Positions 8,797 through 16,021 of a stretch of 58,148 nt of DNA are shown here, piece by piece. The first letter of the stretch is position 1; every line of letters starts with the position of its first letter. The notes under the pieces are model-generated. The model was not told where the DNA came from and did no database searches. It was given only the letters and a program-made list of their open reading frames with translations. The stretch lies in assembly GCA_937950315.1 (NCBI GenBank), contig CALFDU010000045.1, positions 1 to 58,148 on the forward strand, read 5' to 3'. The DNA is from an uncultured Saprospiraceae bacterium. GTDB taxonomy: Bacteria > Bacteroidota > Bacteroidia > Chitinophagales > Saprospiraceae. The position numbers were made by a program, and so were the translations under genes.

Positions 8797-9551
8797 ATGG
8801 TTGGATTAAAGTCTGGATTGTTTTTGATCAGATCTTTGGAATCTTTGGTCAAGAGGTCTATCCACTTTCTTGCGAAACTGCGATCATCGTAACCTTCTGG
8901 ATTTTTACTCTTTATACAATCAGGACCACGTCCATAACCGGTATATTCGATCAGCACATGGTCGTTTAATCGTTGAATAAGGCAACTATCCAGGAGTGTA
9001 TTGATATCTTCCGTAGAATGAGAAGTAAAACGATAATGATATGTACCGTCATTGTCATCCCTAAAACCGAGTCTGAGACCCTTTTCTTTTTCAAAGGAAA
9101 TGCAATTGGCAGCTGCGACTTTGCGCCTTAATTTATCCAGTACGTCTGGGCTAAGGCCCAGCTTCATCATGAATTCTTGATTTTCTTCTGCCTTATAATC
9201 AAAGGGAGATTGCATTTTATAACCACCTCGATAGGAGGCTGAGATTGCAATTTTGGATCCTTCGATGAATTCAACACTTAACTTCTGATTGTCAGGCAGA
9301 AAATTCATTTCACGTTCTACGCTTTTGATTGCCGCGGTATATTCATTGTAATTTTCAAGAAGATCGTCAAAGACATCTTCAAGCATAGGTTCATCATAGG
9401 CTTCTATTTTTTCAGGATCAAAAAAATATGGCTTTTTACCATTCATCACAATGATAAAATCAAAAACAAAAGCCCCCATAAAAAAGACCAAGAAAACGAA
9501 GATCGTTATAAATATCAAAAGTGCCTTTCCAAAGTTGTATGTGCAACCCAT
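8772..9551 (-). CDS. Hypothetical protein with one N-terminal membrane segment
   Basis: I do not recognise a family. The 259-residue product has a short cytoplasmic start (MGCTYNFGK), one strong hydrophobic segment of about 30 residues (ALLIFITIFVFLVFFMGAF and on), and a soluble region of about 220 residues rich in acidic residues and predicted alpha/beta structure. The soluble part has no recognisable catalytic motif; a TGYGRGPDC stretch and a FARKWIDLL helix stand out. It lies downstream of the sugar kinase gene in the same direction with an 84-base gap, so co-transcription is possible. Confidence 0.7.
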   Translation of the reverse strand: MGCTYNFGKALLIFITIFVFLVFFMGAFVFDFIIVMNGKKPYFFDPEKIEAYDEPMLEDVFDDLLENYNEYTAAIKSVEREMNFLPDNQKLSVEFIEGSKIAISASYRGGYKMQSPFDYKAEENQEFMMKLGLSPDVLDKLRRKVAAANCISFEKEKGLRLGFRDDNDGTYHYRFTSHSTEDINTLLDSCLIQRLNDHVLIEYTGYGRGPDCIKSKNPEGYDDRSFARKWIDLLTKDSKDLIKNNPDFNPTIKKKGTTN

Positions 9552-9635
9552 AGCGTGGATGTGTTAGGAATGATTTACTATTTATTACAATGCAAAATTT
9601 GCAACGATAGTTTCAATGAGCAGCAAAATTACATA

Positions 9636-10472
9636 CTAACTAGGTACTGCTCCTCTTTGCGACGCCACAAATGCTCCTCGTTTACATCCTTTCATCAAGC
9701 AATGATCAAGGGTGTGGTTTTTTAAAAAATAATGAATAAATGCAGCCAAGAAAGCATCACCACTTCCCACTGTATCGACCACTTCAACTGGATGACCCAA
9801 AGCATGCACGGTCTTACCACCAGAGTAAGCCATTGCTCCATTTTTTCCTTTGGTTTCAATGATCACACTGATTCCAAACTTTTCGCTAATTGCTTGGTGA
9901 ATATTTTCTTTTGGAAAATCAAATAGTTCACCCAAGAGTTGGCCTTCTTCCGTATTGATTTTCAAGACATGAGTCAACTCCAGTAGCTTGCTAATAAGTT
10001 TTGCGTTATAAAATTTTTGGCGAATATTTAAATCGCAGATATTAAGATTAGAATGATCAGCCAATTTCAGCAGTGCGTTTTTACTTTTTGTTCCACGACA
10101 GGCCAATGATCCAAAAACCAATGCATCTGCCTCACTGACCAACTTGATGTCTTCTGGTCTTGCAATGATCTTATCCCAGCTTGAAGGCTCTTCAATCTCA
10201 TATGTTGGAATTCCATCATCATCTACTTGCACCTGCACCAGTCCTGTTGGGAATTTACTATCCATCTGTACGGTGTCTGGTGAAAGCCGATGACCCAGTA
10301 AAGCTGTTAGCACTTCACTTCCGTTACTATCCTCTCCTATTCTAGAAATCAATGAAGAATCATTATCCAATTGCTTTAGATGGGCCGCAACATTAAATGG
10401 CGCACCACCGATCCTTTTCCCATCAGGAAAAACATCAAATAAGACCTCTCCAAAACATACTACCTTACTCAT
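9636..10472 (-). CDS. PfkB-family carbohydrate kinase, fructokinase-like
   Basis: A 278-residue sugar kinase. The N-terminal motif CFGEVLFDVFP, then IGGAPFNVAAHLKQL (the GGA.xN substrate-binding motif of fructokinases), and the C-terminal PfkB signature VDTVGSGDAFLAAF with the catalytic Asp are all intact. GAPxNVA favours fructose or a related hexose as substrate over ribose or adenosine. ATP-dependent phosphorylation would feed fructose into glycolysis. The length is slightly short for the family (usually about 290-310) because the C-terminus stops soon after the signature helix. It follows the DUF1080/DUF6090-like pair on the same strand with a 79-base gap. Confidence 0.9.
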   Translation of the reverse strand: MSKVVCFGEVLFDVFPDGKRIGGAPFNVAAHLKQLDNDSSLISRIGEDSNGSEVLTALLGHRLSPDTVQMDSKFPTGLVQVQVDDDGIPTYEIEEPSSWDKIIARPEDIKLVSEADALVFGSLACRGTKSKNALLKLADHSNLNICDLNIRQKFYNAKLISKLLELTHVLKINTEEGQLLGELFDFPKENIHQAISEKFGISVIIETKGKNGAMAYSGGKTVHALGHPVEVVDTVGSGDAFLAAFIHYFLKNHTLDHCLMKGCKRGAFVASQRGAVPS

Positions 10473-10551
10473 AATTGGGGAAATTGTTTCTCTAAATTAC
10501 AAATCTCTTAGAGATTTACGCACGTTAGTAAGATTATACCTACGCATTGTG

Positions 10552-11271
10552 CTACATAGACGTCAGTTCGTCCGCCAGTCGCTCTTCTAAATCGAGCACT
10601 TTGACCTTTACTTCCTTATAAAAACTTTTAATAAAATGACGGTTTGTTTTAATTTTCCAAAGATAACTTAGAAGAATCTTTCTATCACGTGATGATAGTG
10701 AGTTATTGAGAGAAATACCTGCTAGCTCGTTCTGCTCGTCGAATTTTAAGAATGGTGCAATCTCATTGTTGACCAGGATAAAATAATTTTCTTGAAATTG
10801 CGCCTCATAATATTCTTCTTCTAGTTTTCGTAGTATCGGATAGTCGTATTCATAAAGATTGATGATATCTTGTCTCAAAGAATCACTTTCAATAAATTCC
10901 AAACCCTTGGACTTCAATGTTGTGTAAGCCGATTCATTTTGTAAGGTAATCAGGTCCCTCGTGAAGTTGAAATAATAAGACTTGAGCTTCATCACACCCA
11001 TCGTGTCAGGATATGAAACCGGTTCAAACTTGCCATTAAAATAGTCACTCCAATAATCGCAGGCATCCATACCAACTTCATGGCCTTTAATATTTACATC
11101 AATATCTTCGATATCTTTTACAAATCCATTGGATAGTTCTTCTAAGATTTTAGTAGAGACTTTATGTGCATTTCTGTTTTCATGCCAATTGCTCAAGGCA
11201 AATGCAAATACTACAGCAAAAAAGATGGAGAAGAAATCCCAAAAGTAAGATTTCCATTTTTTCTTATCCAT
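10552..11271 (-). CDS. Membrane-anchored hypothetical protein, DUF6090-like
   Basis: A 239-residue protein with one N-terminal membrane segment (YFWDFFSIFFAVVFAFALSNW) followed at once by a HENRNAHKVSTKILEELSN helix. It then has a long helical, acidic domain ending in a coiled-coil-like helix. The layout of a single TM followed by W.E and an extended helical domain is that of DUF6090, a Bacteroidota family of unknown function; I am not certain of the assignment. Its start codon lies only one base after the stop of the DUF1080 gene, so the two are translated from one mRNA. Confidence 0.7.
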   Translation of the reverse strand: MDKKKWKSYFWDFFSIFFAVVFAFALSNWHENRNAHKVSTKILEELSNGFVKDIEDIDVNIKGHEVGMDACDYWSDYFNGKFEPVSYPDTMGVMKLKSYYFNFTRDLITLQNESAYTTLKSKGLEFIESDSLRQDIINLYEYDYPILRKLEEEYYEAQFQENYFILVNNEIAPFLKFDEQNELAGISLNNSLSSRDRKILLSYLWKIKTNRHFIKSFYKEVKVKVLDLEERLADELTSM

Positions 11272-11272
11272 A

Positions 11273-12526
11273 TTACTTAATTAAAACTTTAATACTTCGC
11301 ACACACACACTACTCCCTGATGATTGAAACTCCAACAATCGCTGTTTGTTTTCATCTTGAAAATTTGCCACATTTACATCTACAACCAAGCTATTGTTTA
11401 GCCAATGTTTGATATTATCTCCACTTACTATAATATGAGCTTGGGACCATTGATTGAATAAGCGCATTGGCTTAGGTCTTTCTGGATTGGATAGATTGAA
11501 TGCCTCCATAAAGTTGGCAATTGATCCCGCCTTCATATGACCAGGTACTTCTTCATCTACATTGGCATCATCAGTCAACATAAAACTATAAGGATCACCT
11601 ACGTAGCCATAATTCAATTGAGCCATGCCACTCTTGTTAATCTTATATTCAAATTTCACCTCAAAGTCTCCGTCTACCACTTTTAAACGAAGCCGATCAT
11701 TGGTATCCTCAAAACTGCAAAATTGATCTTGACTTATATTCCATGGTCGCAACTCCATACCTGGCTGTTGCATAGGAATGTTATCACGATCAAAAAGCAA
11801 CCAACCGTCTGCTTTCTCTTTATCACTTAACTCATTAGCCAATAAGTTTATTTCGGGTGCAAGCGCTTCATCTTTCTTTAAATGAGCAGCAAATTGATTC
11901 GTAATCAAAATAATATCTTTCCATTGGATTGTAGCGCCAATATGTTCTTCATCATAAATCTCATGCACTTGTAAGCCGATGATACCTGCTTCGCTTTCGG
12001 CGTCGAGAAGATTCACCGTATTCACACCATTTACCCAAACCTTTACTGAGTTCCCTATCGCCTCTACATGGTAGTGATTCCACTCCCCGTTTTTGAATGC
12101 CTCTCTTCCTTTAGGGTTATTGGTTAGGCTTCCAATCCAACCTCTGCCCCTCTCTTCATAGATACCACCACTCCAGGCACGGTCACTAGGATCTATCTCA
12201 ACTTGATATCCTCTCAACATTTCATATTTGTTCTTATCAATGAATGTCTGTGACCGGATCTGAACACCAGAATTAAGGCGTGGATCAACTTTTATTGAAT
12301 AATCCAATATAAAGTCTTTGTATTTCTCTTTGGTACAAAGGAAAGTATTGGGCGTCTTCCACACGGCGGTTCCTGTAAGCACTCCATCTTCTAACGCATA
12401 CTTTGCCTCTCCACCTTTCTGTTCAAATTGACTCAAATCATCCTCCAACAGCTTCACAACATTGCTAGAGGAATCATTACACATCAACTTAGAAAAGACC
12501 ACTATTAAAACTAAAAACTTATGCAT
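11273..12526 (-). CDS. Two-domain DUF1080 protein (3-keto-disaccharide hydrolase-like), exported
   Basis: A 417-residue exported protein. The N-terminus is a signal peptide (about 1-16; the SKLMC motif could be a weak lipobox). Residues about 22-207 form one concanavalin-like 3keto-disac_hyd (DUF1080) domain with NSGVQIRSQTF, YQVEIDPSDRAWSGGIYEE and GEWNHYHVEAIGNSVKVWVN. Residues about 235-417 look like a second, more diverged copy (DGWLLFDRDN, MRLFNQWSQAHIIVSGDNIK, HWLNNSL). The family hydrolyses 3-keto-glycosides made by FAD-dependent glycoside 3-oxidases. No oxidase gene is in the window. It is divergent from the cytochrome-type protein gene and coupled to the DUF6090-like gene. Confidence 0.85.
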   Translation of the reverse strand: MHKFLVLIVVFSKLMCNDSSSNVVKLLEDDLSQFEQKGGEAKYALEDGVLTGTAVWKTPNTFLCTKEKYKDFILDYSIKVDPRLNSGVQIRSQTFIDKNKYEMLRGYQVEIDPSDRAWSGGIYEERGRGWIGSLTNNPKGREAFKNGEWNHYHVEAIGNSVKVWVNGVNTVNLLDAESEAGIIGLQVHEIYDEEHIGATIQWKDIILITNQFAAHLKKDEALAPEINLLANELSDKEKADGWLLFDRDNIPMQQPGMELRPWNISQDQFCSFEDTNDRLRLKVVDGDFEVKFEYKINKSGMAQLNYGYVGDPYSFMLTDDANVDEEVPGHMKAGSIANFMEAFNLSNPERPKPMRLFNQWSQAHIIVSGDNIKHWLNNSLVVDVNVANFQDENKQRLLEFQSSGSSVCVRSIKVLIK

Positions 12527-12592
12527 ATGGTAAATTACAAATTTGTTTTAGTTATTGAAATATTCTTATAGAAACAATCGTATATTGAAGCT

Positions 12593-14803
12593 GTGAGAGT
12601 ACTTTTATTAATAACATTCATCATTGCGTTTTTGGGCTGTACCGCCGAAAAGGAATCTGAATTAGCATCTTATAATATCCCAAATGGTTTTCAATTAGAG
12701 ATCGTGTGTCAAGAACCTGACATCCACGCTCCGGTGAATTTGGACTTTGATGAGCGAGGCAGAATGTGGATTGTCGAAATGACTTCCTACATGCCCAACA
12801 TTGAAGGATCCAACGAGAAAAGCAATACCAATAAGATCAAAATATTAGAAGACACCAATGGCGATGGCCAAATGGATCTGGTAAAGGTTTTCATGGATTC
12901 CTTAATACTTCCTAGATCTTTACTTCTTGCATATGGTGGATTGATTTATTCAGAACCACCAAATTTATATCATGTAGAAATCATTGAGGACAAACCTGGC
13001 AAAAGAACATTGATCGACTCCATCTATGCCACTGATGGAAACGTAGAACACTTGCCATCGGCTCTGACACTCAATATTGACAACTGGATCTACAGCAGCA
13101 AATGCAATACCAAATACAAAAGGGTCGATGGCAAATGGATTAAAAAATTTACCACACCTAGAGGACAATGGGGATTGACCAATGACAATTATGGGAGATT
13201 GATTTACAATAACAATGGAACGCTCTTACAGGCAGATAGAACCATTCCAAATGCATTGTTTAAAAACCATTATCTGAAACTAGAGAAAAACAACGGAGAA
13301 TCTGTGACCAAAAATCAAAACGTCTACCCTATTCAATCAACAGCAGTCAATAGAGGATACCAGGAAGGCGTACTAAATGAAGAAGACTTGTTGATTAACA
13401 CCACCTCGGCTTGTTCTCCATTGTATTACAGAAACAAAAATGTCTCTGAATGGGATCAAGCTACGTTTGTCTGTTTACCTGAAATCAATGCCATCAAAAA
13501 ACTACACATAGAACATGATGGATGGAGCGTTTCAGCCAGTTTTGAAAATGGCAGTGAATACCTAAGCTCTTGGGATGAAGGCTTCAGACCTGTTGACTTA
13601 AAGCAAGGGCCAGATGGCAGTATATATATCGTAGATATGCACCGCGGGATTATTCAGCATAAAGCATTCATGACTTCCTACTTAAGAGAAAAAATCTTAA
13701 ATAGAAAACTTGACACCATCAGAGAAATGGGTAGAATATTAAAACTCTCCCCAAATGATAAAAGCACTCAAAACCTTAAATACGATATTACCAAAGATCC
13801 ACTAACATTCCTATACCATGAAAATGCCTTTCTAAGAGACAAAGCACAACAACATATTGTACAGAATGACCTGGATCAGCATATTGGCCAACTCAAGAAA
13901 AATATTTCAATCCATGAAGACGAAGTGCATTTGATGCACAGTCTGTGGACCTTACAAGGCCTAGATGCGCTGGATGAACAAACCCTTCTCTCTGCTCTTC
14001 ACAAACCATCTTTACATGCGAATTTTACCAGCCTTTATCTGCTTTCGCAAATGGACCTTGCTCAAACACAAACGATCAAAAAATTCATCCATGAAAGTAT
14101 CGCCAAAGAAGAGGTTGCTTATGATTTTCTAGCAATCAGCTCATTGCAGGAATTCAATTTTTTCACATCCAATGAAAAGGAAAATATATACAAAATGGTT
14201 CTGCAAAGAAACAGCGACAATCCTTTCATCAAAGAAGCGATTCTTGCCAATCTCCAATCCCTGCAAGAACTTAAAGGAGCAGAACAATATCTGGATGGCA
14301 ACAACCAATCTCAGTGGATTGAAGATCTAAGCCAAGTGCAAGATCGAATCAAAAGAGGTGAGAAAGTATACTACTACGATGCCAATATTTCACACACCGA
14401 CAACCGAACAATCGGTTTCAACAACTACAGAACTTACTGCGGGCCATGTCATGGAGTCGATGGAGAAGGCATTACCGATCTCGCTCCGAGTCTCATCGAT
14501 TCTGAATATGTTTCTGGCTCAGAAGATCGTCTGATTTTATTAACACTGCATGGCATGAGTGGCCCGATCCACTTGGCTGGTAAGGAATATAATTTCAATG
14601 GAGAAATGGCGGGCATCAACAACAATGATGATTTAGGAGATCAAGAAATCCAAGATATTTTAAATTTTGTTAGAAATGCATTTGCTTCTTCTCCATACTC
14701 CATTGAAAAAGATCGCATCGCTGAGTTAAGAAGTCGTCAACCTGCAGGTGGTGGATCATTCACTGAGAGCAGTTTGGATTCACTGGTTCAACTTTTACAA
14801 TAA
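12593..14803 (+). CDS. PVC-type lipoprotein: dehydrogenase-like propeller with C-terminal cytochrome c
   Basis: A 736-residue lipoprotein with a GTG start. Its signal peptide ends FLGC (Cys16). Residues about 28-370 form a beta-propeller of the membrane-bound dehydrogenase N-terminal (DUF7133-like) type: IPNGFQLEIVCQEP, DFDERGRMWIVEM, ILEDTNGDGQMDLVKVF, GPDGSIYIVDM. A helical HEAT-like middle region follows. The C-terminal cytochrome c domain has CGPCH at about 616-620, so it should carry covalent haem. The protein probably passes electrons from a periplasmic sugar oxidation. Its neighbour, divergent over a 66-base gap, is a DUF1080 hydrolase-like protein, which supports a keto-sugar role by inference. 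Confidence 0.88.
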   Translation: MRVLLLITFIIAFLGCTAEKESELASYNIPNGFQLEIVCQEPDIHAPVNLDFDERGRMWIVEMTSYMPNIEGSNEKSNTNKIKILEDTNGDGQMDLVKVFMDSLILPRSLLLAYGGLIYSEPPNLYHVEIIEDKPGKRTLIDSIYATDGNVEHLPSALTLNIDNWIYSSKCNTKYKRVDGKWIKKFTTPRGQWGLTNDNYGRLIYNNNGTLLQADRTIPNALFKNHYLKLEKNNGESVTKNQNVYPIQSTAVNRGYQEGVLNEEDLLINTTSACSPLYYRNKNVSEWDQATFVCLPEINAIKKLHIEHDGWSVSASFENGSEYLSSWDEGFRPVDLKQGPDGSIYIVDMHRGIIQHKAFMTSYLREKILNRKLDTIREMGRILKLSPNDKSTQNLKYDITKDPLTFLYHENAFLRDKAQQHIVQNDLDQHIGQLKKNISIHEDEVHLMHSLWTLQGLDALDEQTLLSALHKPSLHANFTSLYLLSQMDLAQTQTIKKFIHESIAKEEVAYDFLAISSLQEFNFFTSNEKENIYKMVLQRNSDNPFIKEAILANLQSLQELKGAEQYLDGNNQSQWIEDLSQVQDRIKRGEKVYYYDANISHTDNRTIGFNNYRTYCGPCHGVDGEGITDLAPSLIDSEYVSGSEDRLILLTLHGMSGPIHLAGKEYNFNGEMAGINNNDDLGDQEIQDILNFVRNAFASSPYSIEKDRIAELRSRQPAGGGSFTESSLDSLVQLLQ

Positions 14804-14891
14804 AGCAGGTTATCATTCATGTTATATTACAATCTTCATTTTGACAAGCAACTGGATTAGATGCTGATTATATTTATAAAAATCAAAGATT

Positions 14892-15029
14892 ATGCTTCCA
14901 AAATATATCTTTTCAATCGCTGTCCTTTTCTATTTGGCTCAAGGCGTAAACCAAAATCAATCACCGCCAAACCATTTCACACTTTCCTCCACTAAGAAAA
15001 TTTCACAATCCAAACTACCGCCCGAATAA
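14892..15029 (+). pseudogene. Severed signal peptide of the T9SS protein at 15036-15920
   Basis: This 45-codon frame starts at ATG 14892 with a good signal peptide (MLPKYIFSIAVLFYLAQG) and ends at a TAA at 15027-15029. The frame then continues without a shift: CAA CCC, then the ATG at 15036, into a T9SS cargo protein that has no signal peptide of its own. Such cargo cannot reach T9SS without Sec export, so the leader and body are parts of one gene (about 342 codons) split by one in-frame stop. Possible causes are a real nonsense mutation, readthrough, or a single-base assembly error. Confidence 0.6.
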
Positions 15030-15035
15030 CAACCC

Positions 15036-15920
15036 ATGGTGCTAGAAAATAAGTTCTGGATCATGCAGGAGTTTTTATCCAATGATGCAAACAATGTCCA
15101 GTCTGGTTACGCCCTTTATTTCAAAGGAGATACCCTCATCAACGGCAGCATGTACAAAAATGTTTTTCGCTCATCTTTAAGCGGTTCGCATCCGTGTCCT
15201 CCTAATGAAGCACCATGTTTTGAGTTTGATTTACCGTATGCCAGCATGGATACAACACTGATGGGTCATATTCGAGAATCGATTAACGATATGCGTGTAT
15301 ACTATCTTACTACAGATGATGCTCAAGGCTGTTATTCTGATTCTCAAGAAACTACCTTGTTTGATTTCAATAAAATGGTGGGTGACACTTTGAACGAATG
15401 TTTGGTGGAAGGTCTTGGTGGCAACTACACGGATGATTTTGGTATCATCGAAAGCTATAGCATGCTCGACTATTTTGGCAAGGAAAGAAATGCCCAGCGC
15501 ACTATTGGCAATATCACATATATAGGTCTACCCTTTCAAGGAGATGTTCATATTTTTGAGGAAGTGGGGATTGAAGGATTTGGTCTTTTTCATGAATACA
15601 ACAATCTTGATATTTTGTTTGATTATTGTGAAAACGACATGAAGGGATGTAAATTGATCAGCAACACAAGCGAGCCTAGACTTTCGTCAAATATCAAAGT
15701 GTTTCCCAATCCTGCAAGAGATAAGATTAACATAGAAATCGACCTTGATCTGATAGGAGCCAAATTTAGCATCTTGAATAACTCGGGAAGAAGGTTTCAG
15801 TCCGGAGTTCTGAATCATACGACTACCCATCTGTCGTGTGAAGACCTAGAAAGTGGATTATACTTTATTTCTATTCAGAATGGTGTAGGAGAAATCACCC
15901 TTCCATTCACCAAGTTGTAG
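15036..15920 (+). CDS. T9SS type A sorting-domain protein, body lacking its signal peptide
   Basis: The 294-codon frame begins NKFWIMQEFLSNDANN and contains KGDTLINGSMYKNVF, a phrase typical of secreted Saprospiria proteins of about 350 residues. The last 75 or so residues are a T9SS sorting domain (VFPNPARDKINIEIDLD, then LESGLYFISIQNG). The first Met is not a plausible start for an exported protein; the signal peptide lies in the same frame upstream beyond a TAA at 15027. As written, the product would stay in the cytoplasm. Enzymatic function is not evident. A bidirectional terminator follows, shared with alaS. Confidence 0.75.
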   Translation: MVLENKFWIMQEFLSNDANNVQSGYALYFKGDTLINGSMYKNVFRSSLSGSHPCPPNEAPCFEFDLPYASMDTTLMGHIRESINDMRVYYLTTDDAQGCYSDSQETTLFDFNKMVGDTLNECLVEGLGGNYTDDFGIIESYSMLDYFGKERNAQRTIGNITYIGLPFQGDVHIFEEVGIEGFGLFHEYNNLDILFDYCENDMKGCKLISNTSEPRLSSNIKVFPNPARDKINIEIDLDLIGAKFSILNNSGRRFQSGVLNHTTTHLSCEDLESGLYFISIQNGVGEITLPFTKL

Positions 15921-15957
15921 TTTGCCTGAAAGTAGTTATCAGGTACAAATATTTACA

Positions 15958-16003
15958 ACAAAAAAGGACATCCAAGCTTTCACTTACATGTCCTTTTACT
16001 TTT
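15958..16003. terminator. Bidirectional terminator between the T9SS gene and alaS
   Basis: A ten-base stem (15962-15971 with 15988-15997) is flanked by A-rich and T-rich runs on either side, so it can stop both the plus-strand T9SS gene and the minus-strand alaS gene. Confidence 0.75.
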
Positions 16004-16021
16004 TATCTTGTTAGAATAAAT

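Noticed and set aside
15027-15029. Recoding of the in-frame stop as selenocysteine or pyrrolysine
   Set aside because: The stop is TAA, while those amino acids use TGA and TAG.
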